Source: Robiginitalea aurantiaca
GTDB lineage: Bacteria > Bacteroidota > Bacteroidia > Flavobacteriales > Flavobacteriaceae
Assembly: GCF_030380815.1 (NCBI RefSeq)
Contig: NZ_JAUDUY010000005.1
Coordinates: 62,001 to 126,000, forward strand
Direction: 5' to 3'
DNA length: 64,000 nt
Below the pieces are notes generated by a model. It did not search any database and had not been told where the DNA came from. It saw only the letters and a list, made by a program, of their open reading frames with translations. A program made the translations under genes and the position numbers. Positions 36,407 to 47,300 of the stretch are shown piece by piece (position 1 is the stretch's first letter; the number at the start of each line of letters is the position of its first letter).

Positions 36407-38347
36407 TTATAAGGGGTATCGCACAAAACCTTCCAGGGCTTCGTATTCTGCCAGGCCAAGGGCGTCATATCTTCGCGCCGTTTCCCGGTTTCGCTGTTCC
36501 GCGCGTTGCCAGAATTCACGTTGGTCATGCCCCGGGAACATGGCGCTGTCTTTTTGGGATTGATGTTTGAAAATCGCATTCTTTTTACGTTCCATGTCTT
36601 TTGGGCCAATGGGAACAGCCATTTCCATATCGGCGATATCCCATTCCTGCCATGCGCCCCGGTAGAGCCAGACATAACAGTCTTTCAGCCAGGAGGCCTC
36701 TTCTTTTTTGAGTCGCTCCAGGGCCTGAAAAATAATCTGAAGGCACACCCTGTGGGTGCCGTGTGGATCGGACAGGTCACCGGCGGCAAAAATCTGGTGT
36801 GGCCTGATGGATTGAAGCAGTTCGTATGTTTGGATGATATCCGCTTCAGAATGGGGTTTTTTCTTCACAGTGCCTGTTTCATAAAAAGGGAGATTCATAA
36901 AATAGGCGTTCGCTTCAGGAACCCCGCAATACCTGCAGGCAGAAAGGGCTTCTCCTTTCCGAATCAGCGCCTTAAAATTCTGAATTTCGGCACTGTCCAC
37001 TTCCCCGGGTTTCTTTTGACTTAAAAAAGTGCGTACCTCTTTGAACTGGTCATGCAGTTCCTGGTTTCCCTCCTGAATATCCGTGGCAAAATCAAGGAAA
37101 CGAATTACCTCGTCATCAAAAACTGCAATGTTTCCGGAAGTTTGGTATGCGACGTGCACCTGGTGCCCCTGATCTACTAGTCGCAGCAGGGTGCCGCCCA
37201 TGGAAATGACATCATCATCGGGATGCGGACTGAAAATCAGGCTTCGTTTGGGGAAGGGATCCCGACGTTCAGGTCTGTTGCTGTCATCCGCATTGGGTTT
37301 ACCACCCGGCCAGCCCGAAATGGTTCGTTGCAGGTTGTTAAAGACCTGCAGGTTGATGTGTTCTGCGGAGCCAATTTCAGCGATAAGATTCCCCATGCCG
37401 TACTCATTATAATCCTCATTGGTCAACTTCAAGATGGCTTTCCCGAGCGTTTGGGAGAGCCATATAGCAGCTCTTTTGATCAGGATATCATCCCAGTCAC
37501 ACTCACTGACCAGCCACGGTGTCGCGATTCTGGTCAGGGCAGAGGCCGCAGGCCGGTCGGTTATCACTTCACAATTTGGGTGATTCTGGAGGAAAGTGGC
37601 AGGGATAGACTCACGTTGCTTTCCCTCAACAGCTTTGTGAATAATGTCTGACTTGCCTTCTCCCCAGGCCATCATGATAATCCGCTTTGCAGACAGGATG
37701 GTGCCTACCCCCATGGTAATTGCTTTTGTCGGCACGTTGTCCAGGCCAAAAAAATCGCTTGCCGCATCCAGGCGGGTGACCCGATCCAAACGAACCATTC
37801 GGGTGATGCTGCCAAGGGAAGATCCCGGCTCATTAAAACCGATATGCCCGGTGCGTCCGATACCGAGAATCTGAATATCAAGGCCTCCGGCTTGCTGTAT
37901 TTTCTTTTCATAGTCCAGGCAGAAGGCTCTCACGTCTTCTTTCTCGAGCGTTCCGTCGGGTATATGGATGTTCTTCGCCGGGATATCGATATGGTCAAAA
38001 AGGTGTTCTTTCATGAAGCGCACATAGCTGTGGATCGAATCCGGCTCCATCGGGTAGTATTCATCCAGGTTGAAAGTGATCACATTTTTAAAACTCAGAC
38101 CCTCTTCCTTATGGAATCGGACCAGATAGTCATATAGTTTCGTTGGGGTGGATCCGGTAGCCAGCCCGAGTACTACATTTTTTCCTTCCTTTTGCCTGCT
38201 GCGTATCAATTCGGCGATTTCGCAGGCTACATAATGCGAAGCGGATTCTGAATTCTCGTGGATACTCGAGCGTATTTTTTCAAATTTAACGGCCTCTTCA
38301 TCGCTGGGGATGGGATAGGAAGAGGTGGCAGGGGTTAGATCAGGCAT
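36407..38347 (-). CDS. nagB: NagB - PIG-L fusion: glucosamine-6-phosphate deaminase-like plus deacetylase-like
   Basis: A 646-residue two-domain protein. Residues about 30-300 are a NagB fold: GLATGSTPTKLYD, NLDEYY (Asp95) and GIGRTGHIGFNEPGS. In E. coli NagB that last motif is D-G-H with the catalytic Asp141; here Thr166 replaces the Asp, while the His168 and Glu173 equivalents remain. Residues about 365-610 are a PIG-L/LmbE de-N-acetylase domain with the zinc motif SPHPDDD (374-379) and SDPHGTH, which supplies further zinc and catalytic histidines. I infer that the two halves could deacetylate GlcNAc-6-phosphate and then act on GlcN-6-phosphate, which would stand in for the missing nagA. 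Which activities are real is not shown. First gene of the recycling unit, under the repeat-bearing promoter. Confidence 0.9.
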   Translation of the reverse strand: MPDLTPATSSYPIPSDEEAVKFEKIRSSIHENSESASHYVACEIAELIRSRQKEGKNVVLGLATGSTPTKLYDYLVRFHKEEGLSFKNVITFNLDEYYPMEPDSIHSYVRFMKEHLFDHIDIPAKNIHIPDGTLEKEDVRAFCLDYEKKIQQAGGLDIQILGIGRTGHIGFNEPGSSLGSITRMVRLDRVTRLDAASDFFGLDNVPTKAITMGVGTILSAKRIIMMAWGEGKSDIIHKAVEGKQRESIPATFLQNHPNCEVITDRPAASALTRIATPWLVSECDWDDILIKRAAIWLSQTLGKAILKLTNEDYNEYGMGNLIAEIGSAEHINLQVFNNLQRTISGWPGGKPNADDSNRPERRDPFPKRSLIFSPHPDDDVISMGGTLLRLVDQGHQVHVAYQTSGNIAVFDDEVIRFLDFATDIQEGNQELHDQFKEVRTFLSQKKPGEVDSAEIQNFKALIRKGEALSACRYCGVPEANAYFMNLPFYETGTVKKKPHSEADIIQTYELLQSIRPHQIFAAGDLSDPHGTHRVCLQIIFQALERLKKEEASWLKDCYVWLYRGAWQEWDIADMEMAVPIGPKDMERKKNAIFKHQSQKDSAMFPGHDQREFWQRAEQRNRETARRYDALGLAEYEALEGFVRYPL

Positions 38348-38373
38348 GAGAATTTAGGTCTTGAATTCGTAGG

Positions 38374-38404
38374 CAAAATTACATTTAAGTTTTTAAACCT
38401 GCAA
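38374..38404 (-). promoter_or_regulatory. Promoter of the nagB-ampG-GH3-anmK unit
   Basis: On the minus strand TTG (38404-38402) and TAATTTTG (38381-38374) are 20 bases apart, a good Bacteroidota promoter. The -33 element lies inside the first copy of the TGCAATAAA repeat, so a protein bound there should block it. Confidence 0.65.
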
Positions 38405-38441
38405 TAAAATGCAATAAAAACTGCAATAAATTGCAATAAAA
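38400..38441. promoter_or_regulatory. Tandem TGCAATAAA repeats, candidate DeoR operator
   Basis: Four copies of TGCAATAAA begin at 38400, 38410, 38422 and 38432 (spacings 10, 12, 10), which makes two 22-base direct repeats of two half-sites each. They lie between the divergent nagB and DeoR-family genes. DeoR-family repressors bind direct repeats near their own genes, so this is the natural operator. The first copy covers the -33 box of nagB; the last ends about 30 bases before the -33 box of the regulator gene. Confidence 0.65.
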
Positions 38442-38471
38442 GCCATAAAAATGTTTTTATAGAATTAATAC

Positions 38472-38499
38472 TTGCAAAAAATCGAAATTCGTATCTTTG
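38472..38499 (+). promoter_or_regulatory. Promoter of the DeoR-murQ unit
   Basis: TTG at 38472-38474 and TATCTTTG at 38492-38499 are 17 bases apart, within the accepted range. The ATG follows at 38513. Confidence 0.65.
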
Positions 38500-38512
38500 G
38501 ACAAACAATCTG

Positions 38513-39262
38513 ATGTTAAAGGAAGAACGACAGCGAATAATTCTCAGAGAAGTCGAAGTACACAACCGGGTGCTTCTCACCGATCTGGCCGAGAAGCTTG
38601 AGGTTTCTGTGGATACCGTCCGGCGCGATGTTAAAGAACTCGATGCCATTCAAAAGCTCAGGAAAGTTCATGGGGGAGCTGTATCCCTGGGATTTATTTC
38701 TCCCGCCGCCGCCAACACGAATACCTATGCCATTGAGGAGAAAATTGCGATTGCCAGTAAAGCCATAAGTATTCTAAAGAATGGCAGTGTAATCTTTATG
38801 GATGGCGGGACCACTTGCCAGGAACTGGCACGGCTGCTTCCCGAGGAAATGCAACTCACCTGTTTTACCATTAGCCTTCCTGTAGCCTTATTGCTGCAGA
38901 CCAAGCCCGGGGTACGCGTGATCCTGATCGGGGGAGAAGTCTCCAGGGAGGCCCAGATCACTACTGGCGTAACAGCCATCAATGCACTGGCGGATATCAG
39001 GGTCGATTACGGGTTTATCGGGACAGGGTATGTAGATGCCCTTCACGGCCTGACCGAATTTGACTGGGATGTCGTACAGGTCAAAAAGGCGGTCATTGCC
39101 TCCTCCCGCAAAGTAGTTCTGTTGTGTATTGCAGAAAAATTGAATTCCCAGCATAGATACCGAACCTGTGACATCAGTTCGATCAACACAATGGTCACCG
39201 AATTGAATCCAGATTCCAGCCGACTAAACTCATTTCGAAAACATCAAATTCACATTCTCTAA
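38513..39262 (+). CDS. DeoR/GlpR family transcriptional regulator
   Basis: A 249-residue regulator. The N-terminal winged helix has RQRIILREVEVHNRVLLTDLAEKLEVSVDTVRRDVKEL (key part LAEKLEVSVDTVRRD, about 24-38). The C-terminal effector domain is of the DeoR sugar-phosphate type, with SKAISILKNGSVIFMDGGTTCQELARLL and VRVILIGGEVSREAQITTG (parts). These domains sense phosphorylated sugars, here plausibly MurNAc-6-P or GlcN(Ac)-6-P. It is two bases upstream of murQ and divergent from the nagB unit, so it most likely controls both arms. Confidence 0.93.
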   Translation: MLKEERQRIILREVEVHNRVLLTDLAEKLEVSVDTVRRDVKELDAIQKLRKVHGGAVSLGFISPAAANTNTYAIEEKIAIASKAISILKNGSVIFMDGGTTCQELARLLPEEMQLTCFTISLPVALLLQTKPGVRVILIGGEVSREAQITTGVTAINALADIRVDYGFIGTGYVDALHGLTEFDWDVVQVKKAVIASSRKVVLLCIAEKLNSQHRYRTCDISSINTMVTELNPDSSRLNSFRKHQIHIL

Positions 39263-39264
39263 AA

Positions 39265-40080
39265 ATGTCCGATTTTATAAAGATTACAGAACAGCCTTCC
39301 TTACACGATAATTTAGAGCAGCTGGAAGTTCCCGAGTTGCTCGACCGCATCAATCAGGAAGACCAGAAAGTTGCCCTGGCCGTTCGGGAAACACTTCCGG
39401 CTATCGGTGCACTGGTGGAGGCAATGGAGCCCCGTTTTCTGAGCGGGGGGCGCCTGTTCTATATTGGGGCCGGTACCAGTGGACGGCTCGGGATACTCGA
39501 CGCCTCAGAAATCCCTCCTACTTATGGGATGCCCCACGACCGGGTAATCGGACTCATCGCGGGAGGGGATCGGGCCATTCGCAAGGCGGTTGAGCATGCC
39601 GAAGATGACCCGGAACAGGCCTGGAAAGACCTGATAACCCATGAAATCAATGAAATGGATACCCTTGTGGGAATTGCCGCTTCCGGGACCACGCCCTATG
39701 TTGTGGGGGGAATACAAATGGCCAGGGAAGCAGGACTCCTGACCGCAGGGATTACCAATAACCCCGGCTCACCCCTGGCTTTGACTGCGGAAATTCCTAT
39801 AGAAATCCGGGTGGGGCCCGAGTTTGTTACCGGAAGCACGCGAATGAAAAGCGGTACCTCCCAGAAACTCGCCCTTAACATGATTACCACGGCCCTGATG
39901 ATCCGAATCGGCAGGGTTCGCGGAAACAAAATGGTTCATATGCAATTGAGTAATAATAAACTCATCGATCGGGGAACCCGGTATCTGGTAGAGCACCTGG
40001 GCCTTTCTTATGAAAAGGCCGGTGAGGCACTGGCCAGATATGGCTCAGTCCAAAAAGCGCTCGAGGCCTACAACAGCTGA
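39265..40080 (+). CDS. murQ: N-acetylmuramic acid 6-phosphate etherase
   Basis: A 271-residue SIS-domain lyase that splits MurNAc-6-phosphate into GlcNAc-6-phosphate and D-lactate. Motifs: RLFYIGAGTSGRLGILDASEIPPTYG (parts), the active Glu region VEHAEDDPEQAW, GIAASGTTPYV, and TGSTRMKSGTSQKLALNM. Length is slightly below the usual 300 but all catalytic regions are present. Follows the regulator gene by two bases. Its substrate is the AnmK product. Confidence 0.96.
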   Translation: MSDFIKITEQPSLHDNLEQLEVPELLDRINQEDQKVALAVRETLPAIGALVEAMEPRFLSGGRLFYIGAGTSGRLGILDASEIPPTYGMPHDRVIGLIAGGDRAIRKAVEHAEDDPEQAWKDLITHEINEMDTLVGIAASGTTPYVVGGIQMAREAGLLTAGITNNPGSPLALTAEIPIEIRVGPEFVTGSTRMKSGTSQKLALNMITTALMIRIGRVRGNKMVHMQLSNNKLIDRGTRYLVEHLGLSYEKAGEALARYGSVQKALEAYNS

Positions 40081-40106
40081 AGGGGATTTAAACACGCATC
40101 CCCCTT
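40080..40106. terminator. Weak hairpin after murQ
   Basis: AAGGGGAT (40080-40087) pairs with ATCCCCCTT (40098-40106) with one bulge. The tail is not T-rich on either strand, so it may be a weak bidirectional terminator between convergent genes. Confidence 0.4.
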
Positions 40107-40112
40107 AAAGCA

Positions 40113-41234
40113 TCAGGACTTGGGGTTCAGACGATAAATTCCCTTGCCTTCCACGGCCACGTAGATCAATCCATCCGGACCTTGTCTTACGTTGCGAACC
40201 CGACCGATATCTTCCATGAGTTTCTCGCGCCTCAGCACCTGTTCTCCCTTCATTTCCAGACGCTCCAGGTATTGAAAGGAAAGGGACCCCACCAGCAGAC
40301 TTCCCTTCCATCCCGGATACCGATCCGAGGTAACAAAGCACATCCCGCTGGGGGCTATGGAAGGAACCCAATAGTGGATAGGGGCTATAATACCCTCCAT
40401 TTCGGTTTTATCTGTAATAGGTGTGCCACTGTAGTTAATGCCATAAGTAACCAGGGGCCAGCCGTAATTCTCCCCTGCCGAGACGATATTGATTTCATCT
40501 CCGCCTCGTGGCCCGTGCTCGTGAATCCATATTTCGCCCGTCTCAGGATGTTGAATCATACCCTGGGGATTGCGGTTGCCATAGGTATAGATGGCTTGAA
40601 TAGCATCCGGGGTATTGACGAATGGGTTGTCGGAAGGTACTGTACCATCATCGTGCAGGCGATAGACTTTTCCGCCGTCACGGGATAAATCCTGAGGGTT
40701 GGTATCGCGTGCACCCCGCTCCCCGATGGTAAAGTAGAGGTAGCCTTCCGCGTCGAATTCAATTCTGGAACCGAAGTGCTGGCCCTGGGTGGTATTTGGG
40801 CTTCCTTTGTAAAGTACTTGCAAATCGATTAGTTGATCTCCGCTAAGACGTGCCCTTGCAATGGCAGTATGCCCGCCTTTCTCCGGACCTTCCTCAGAGG
40901 CATAACTCAGGTAAATCCATCCATTTTGTGCAAAGTTGGGATGAAGTTCCAGATCTAAAAGGCCTCCCTGGCCCCGGACATAGACTTCCGGTACCCCCTG
41001 AATCTCAATTTTTTTTCCATCCCGGAAGCAAATCAGCGACCCGGATTTCTCCGAAATCAAGAGGCTGCCATCCGGCAGGAACACCATCCCCCACGGTATT
41101 TGGAGGTCATCGACAAACAACTCTGCAGAAAACACTTCCTGGGAAGGGTTTTCTGCACTGTTTTGATCGTTTTGCGCACATGACATGCAGATCATTACAG
41201 CGAAAAACCACAGGCTGACAATACTATTTTTCAT
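40113..41234 (-). CDS. Lipoprotein PQQ-type sugar dehydrogenase
   Basis: A 373-residue protein from the ATG at 41232-41234, which gives a proper lipoprotein signal (lipobox MICMSCAQN). The rest is a six-bladed propeller of the soluble glucose/sorbosone dehydrogenase type (Asd/YliI family): IPWGMVFLPDGSLLISEKSG, GQGGLLDLELHPNF, HFGSRIEFDAEGYLYFTIGERG, NRNPQGMIQHPETGEIWIHEHGPRGGDEIN (parts). The His-Glu-His-Gly-Pro motif and Arg residues are those near the PQQ site. Substrate and use of PQQ are inferred from the family. It is convergent with murQ. Confidence 0.9.
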   Translation of the reverse strand: MKNSIVSLWFFAVMICMSCAQNDQNSAENPSQEVFSAELFVDDLQIPWGMVFLPDGSLLISEKSGSLICFRDGKKIEIQGVPEVYVRGQGGLLDLELHPNFAQNGWIYLSYASEEGPEKGGHTAIARARLSGDQLIDLQVLYKGSPNTTQGQHFGSRIEFDAEGYLYFTIGERGARDTNPQDLSRDGGKVYRLHDDGTVPSDNPFVNTPDAIQAIYTYGNRNPQGMIQHPETGEIWIHEHGPRGGDEINIVSAGENYGWPLVTYGINYSGTPITDKTEMEGIIAPIHYWVPSIAPSGMCFVTSDRYPGWKGSLLVGSLSFQYLERLEMKGEQVLRREKLMEDIGRVRNVRQGPDGLIYVAVEGKGIYRLNPKS

Positions 41235-41395
41235 ACCATTTCGTTGATGTAGTACCATTTTTCCAAAATATGTGATAAGGTGGCAAACAGGGTTAAGCCC
41301 CAAAGATAAAGAGAAATTATAAGCGTAAATAATTACAACCAGAGTACAGAAGGACTCCCGAATCCCTGCTGTGCTCTCTGAAGCCTACTTAGTCT

Positions 41396-44300
41396 ATGCT
41401 CCCGAAAAAAACCAGGCACCTTTGGTATGCCCTGCTTGTAGTGGGAATATCTTTTGTTAGTGCTTCGGCTTTCGAATACAGTCCGCTGTACCATTTGGTA
41501 GAGGCCGTAGAAAGCCTTTCTGACAAGGCTGAAACGCAATCCGATACGACCGCTGACGCAATTTCGATTGTTTCTCCGACAAAAGCTGATGTTGCAGCGG
41601 CAGAAGCCGCCCCGATGTTTTCCACGATTATTTTGAACGCTGACGAACAGGTGACCTGTTCGGATAACGGCTTCACAATTGCCCGATTCAACCTGTGCGG
41701 GGATTTTGATGATCGCTTGATTAGCCTGAGCGGATCATTCAGTTCTTATGAATGGCAGCAACTCGTACCCAGCGGGAGCTGTACTTTTGATGTTAATGAT
41801 GACTGTCCCCCAATTATAGGAAATGAATGTAATTCCTCATGGCAAACCGTCGGGACCTCTGCTTCATATACAGTTTCAGCGGGAACAATACCGCCAACTA
41901 CGGGAGCGGAGTTCCGTGTACGCGCGAATGGCGGCACATATTACTACTTTAAAGTCAAAAAGAGCAGCATCACGCAAACCTATATTAAAAGGGATTTTAT
42001 CTGTGGTGTGCCCGGACGTATCCAGTTGACTAACCTCTCCAGTGCTTATGAATACAGCATCGATAATGGATCTGGTTTTGGTCCCTGGCAAAATTCCGCC
42101 ATTTTTGATGGCCTTACCCCTGGTACTTACCTTGTTAAAACACGCCTGAGAAATACGGCCAATACCTGTGAGTACCCTTACGAGCCGATAGTAATCGAAG
42201 ATCGTATTATCGACCTGGATGTGACCTTTACAGATGCAACTTGTTTTGGGGATACGGGTACGATTACAGTGAATGTAAATAACGTTCCTGGCCCCTACCG
42301 GTATACGTTGCTGGACCAGAATGGCGTTCCTCAGGAATTTACCACTTTCATCCCCAATAACCCATATACCTTTGCAGCAGTAGGACAGGGAACATACAGT
42401 GTTCAGGTCGAAACCCAGCAATGTGCAGGGGATCCTACCCTGGGTATTCTGCCACCTCAGGAATCCCTGGATGTCAATGGGAACCCGATAATAATCGGGG
42501 ATGGCCTTGTTGCCCTGGCGGCCTCAACAGAGGTAAATGAAAGCCTGAGTACCGATCCTGCCTGTGGTGCGAACGATGCCGATATCATTGTCAGAACCTC
42601 CGGGGGGGTTCCTCCCTATACGTTTACCGTTAGCGATGGCGGTAATTCTGGTGGAACATATGTAGGCCAAACCACATATAATGTTACCACGGCCGGATCC
42701 TACCAATTTACGATAACCGATGCCAATGGCTGTTTAATTACGGCCTCTGCTTCTGTACAGGAGCTCTCTCCCCCCGACGTTACCGCCTCGGGAACGGATG
42801 GCGATTGTAATAACGGAGCGCGGATCGATATTAACGTTCTGGATGCCAAGGGCTACGATCTTTCATTTCGAGCCCAGCCAGTCGACCCCTGGTCTGCAAA
42901 TCCTGTTCTGACCGTAGGGGACGGGACCTACAATTCCATTCAGGTACGGTATGAATCAGGAAGTTTTAGCTGTATTTATACCCTTCCTACTTCCCTTACG
43001 CTAACCAATGTTGGAGCCATTACGGGAAATGCAGTGAAACTCCAGGATCGCGTCTGTAACGCAAGTGGAGGAACAGACGGGGGGATCATAGAATTTCAGG
43101 GACCCTTTAGTGGCGGTTCCGGAAGCGGGTACGAATTCAGTATCGATGGAGTGAACTTCAGCACCCAGTTGACCTACTCGAACCTCGCACCGGGGACGTA
43201 TACGCCCATAATTCGGGATACCGGGGGCTGTCGCCTGCAGTTGACCGCTATAGATATCCTGGATGCCGATCCACCAACGGACATTGACTTTGCCCAGGGG
43301 ATCATCAATTGTGCCGCAGGAACTTCTGATGTGCAATTGACCGGAACCAGTAATGCCGCAATTGTCCAATATGAGATTGTCAGTCCGATCACTCTTGACA
43401 ACGGGGCAAGTGATACATTCCCCGGGCTTAGTGTAAATACGGCATATACCTTCCGTATAACAGATGCCAACGGGTGTTTTTACGAAGAGAGTTTTACCCC
43501 TGCCCTGCTGAATTCCATCGGAGTTCGTTTAAGTTCCGGTGGTGATTTAAGGGTTTGTACGGGGGCTACAGATGGGTCGGGTACATTTATCGTGGACGGT
43601 TTTCTCAATGGGTTTACCTATTCGATTAACGGAGGCCCTACGAGCCCTGTTCAGAATACCCCACAGGTTACCCTGCCACCCTCGGGGGCAGGTACATATA
43701 CCATTGTAGTGACCGATGCCGATACGGGGTGTACGGATTCAAGCTCCCTGCAAATAGAGGAGCCGTCAAGTCCGCTCACCTTAAGTGGGAATGTTACCGC
43801 GATGACCTGTAGCAACGGGAACAGGGGGCGGGTGACTTCCATAGCCTCAGGTGGTTGGGGCTCGTACCGCTATAGCCTTGAACAACCAAACGGTTCAACC
43901 CGGGGACCCAAAAGTGGTCGTACTTTTGGAAACCTAACGCAGTCCGGAACCTATATTCTTACGGTTACGGATTCGGAAGGGTGTACGGACTCCTTTTCAT
44001 TTGACCTTACACCGGTTTCCTCCCCGAATATCGCGCTGGATGGGCCATCCTCAGATTTCTGTTTTGTTCCGGGAATCGGGGCGACACTGGCGGTTACCTC
44101 TACGGCAGGATCAGCGCCTGTCGGGAGTCACAGATACCGTATCAACGGAGGTGCCCTGCAGGTAAGCCCGGTATTTTCTGGACTCAGTCCCGGGAACTAT
44201 CGAATTCAGGTCGTCGACAGCAACAATTGTGAAGATGAGATAAATGTGACTGTTAATCCGCAATTGCGTGTCACAGGTTCCATTGAAACGGAAATCCCCT

Positions 44301-47300
44301 GTGGTGGCGCAGATGGTAGTCTTCGCGTACAAGTTTCCGGTGGGTACACTACCGGGGCGGGAGCCAAACAGTATGAAATAAGTGCGGATAACGGATCGAC
44401 CTTCGGTCCGCCGATTCCACTTACATCCAACTCTTTCCTCTTCGATACCAATACGCCTGGGGATTATGTATTCCGGGTAACGGATAACCAGGGATGTATC
44501 TCGGAATCCGTACCGGTTACGCTCAATCCGCCAATTCCGCTTGACCCGGCTTCTGCGAGTGTAATTCCAGCCAGTTGTGGTCAAACCAATAATGGGATTC
44601 TTACCGTAGTCCCCGATGCTACCAGCGGGATCCCGCCTTTTCTGGTCAGTTTTGAAGGTGGTGCCTTTGGGAGTCAGACCGTATTTTCAAACCTGAATGC
44701 CGGCCAAACCTATACCTATGCGGTTAGGGATGCCATCGGTTGTGAAACGGCTCCTGCAACTGTTACGATTCCAAATGACCCAACGCTTCCTCCAGATGCT
44801 ACTGTAAACCCCGTTACCGCGGTTTGCCTTACAGGTGTTCTTGAGGGAAGTATCGATATTACATCCGTTTCTGATGGCACTCCGGATTTCACCTATATCC
44901 TGCAGGATCAATTCGGTACAGAAATCAGCCGCATTGGCCCAACCTCCAGTACCTCGGAATCTTTTTCGAACCTGGCTCCGGATACGTATCGCATCGTCAC
45001 CCTGGATGCGAATGGGTGTCGTGACGAAGACCTGGTGACCATCGACCAAACGACACTGGATGTCGTACCAGATCCGGTCCTTGCCCCGGTCTGTGACCCC
45101 TCCGGGTTTACCAATACCGTGGAAATTGTGGGAGGTACAGGGCCCTTCCTGATCCGTCTGGCCATAGATCCCAATCCTCCGGTTACACCGAACAGCCCCC
45201 CGAGACGGCATACTTTTACAGGATTGCAGTTTGGAGTTGCCTATGAAGTTGAGGTGACCGACCAGGGAACGGGATGTGTATACCTGGATGAAATAGCTCC
45301 CGTTGCCGGCCCTACACCCTTGGACATTACGGCCACCTCGACTCCGGACTTCTGTGACCTGAGTAGAAATGGACAAATCGTCTATAACATTGACGGCTTT
45401 GCCGCGAGCAGTGATTTATTGATTGAACTTCTCAATACGGATAACGGTACCCGGATCACGATTGAGAACCCGACCAATGTTTCCCCTATATATTCCAATA
45501 CCTATGAGACCCCGGCCGGGAATTATCAGATCATTGCGACCGACCTGACCAATAATTGTACAGATGCTGCTGCAGTAACCGTGGATCAGAATTTACCGGC
45601 ATTCGATATAGTGGCGTCCTCACCGGCTAATTGTAATGCCTTCGGTCAATTGACGGTACAGGGTACAGGTGGCTCTGGTGGCCCCTATGTGTTTGCCTAT
45701 ATGGATGCTGGAGTGAGCCCTACACCCGGCGATTGGACCCTCGAGACGACCTTCGTCGCCCCTGCGGGCACCTATGATATTTACGTCAGAGATGTCGCCA
45801 ATTGTGCCTCCTTTGCCATTCAAACAATTATTGGCCTAAACCCGGACCTGGTACCACCCACCTTCCTGGTAGAAAACGGCTGTGATATAACAGCTACGAC
45901 CTTTGACATCCTGGTACAAATGCCTGGCACGGTAGATACGCCCCGGTTCTCATTAAATGGGGATGAACAATTCCCTGTGCTCAATGGTGGGTTTTGGGAA
46001 TATACCTATACGGTGGGATCGCCGGGAGATTATATCGTGGATGTGGTAGATGCCAGTGGTTGTGCCAGTCAGGGAACGGCTACGGTCTATGAATTTCTTA
46101 ATGCCTCCGGGGATTTCACAACAGACCCTTCCTGTAATAATACCGATGGGGTCATTACAATCTCGACCAATGGCGGTAGTGGTGATTTTACATTTGAACT
46201 TCGTGATGGCAGCGGCGCCTATATCGCCGACAATACTACAGGGGTCTTTACAGGCTACGCACCCGGTGATTATGAGGTACTCGTCACAGATAACCTGGTT
46301 ATCGACCTCACTGGGAATTGTACCTTCCTTGTGGATGATATTACGATGCCTGCTGCCAATGAACCTGTAATTGCCACGATACTCGATACCGATATTTCGT
46401 GTAACGGGGCTGACGATGGGAGCATTGAGGTCATCCTGCAACCCGGGACGGATTTGGATAGTCCCCTGGTATACACCTTGTTTGTAAACGGTACGGCAAC
46501 AGTTGTCGATCAGAACGGAGCGGGTTCGTTTAGCAATCTGCCCCCCGGGGTTTATGATGTCACCGTAGTGTCTAACCGCGGTTGTGAGGTCAGACAGGAC
46601 AATATCGATATCGTGGAGCCCCCCGTCTTTTCGATTAGCGCTTCGGCTCCGCCTTTTAGTTGTGTACCCGGTGCCAACCAGTTCAGTTCCACAATCATAA
46701 CGGTATCTGTGGTAGATCCGGGAACGGCTTCCGGAGGTTATCAGTACAGTATCACTGGTTTTGAGAATTATCAGAGCGCAAATACCTTTGAAATTATCGA
46801 CAATGGCGCTCCCCAGACCATTACTGTTTATGCCATTGACGGAAATGGATGCCAGGATCAGGTAACCCTGCCTGTGATTAATCCGCCTTCAAATGTAATT
46901 CCATCCCTGAGCGTCATGGATGTCCTGACCTGTACGGATCCCGAACAAGTCCGTATTGATGTGGCTGGTACCACTGACTTTACAGTATCCCTGGTCAATG
47001 GACCTGCGGCCGTAACCCCTGTTACGAATACCCCTGGAAATTCCTTTGTATTGGTTGATCTCCCTGCAGCCGGGGGCTATCTTTTACAGGTAACTGATAA
47101 TATCGAGGGATGTAGCTATCCGCTGCCCCTTCATCAGGTTTCCGATCCGCTCTATCCGGATGTGGTGATCAGAGAAGCGAATCCGGTCCGTTGTGCCGTA
47201 CCCGGCGATGATGGTGCACTCTTCATTGAGGTTTCGGATTACAGTGGGGTGTACAACTATGACGCCTTCCTTATAGACACAAGTGGAAATCGCATACTCC

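Noticed and set aside
38400-38441. The TGCAATAAA array considered as a CRISPR-like repeat
   Set aside because: The units are nine to ten bases, the spacers one to three bases and no cas gene is near. An operator explains it better.
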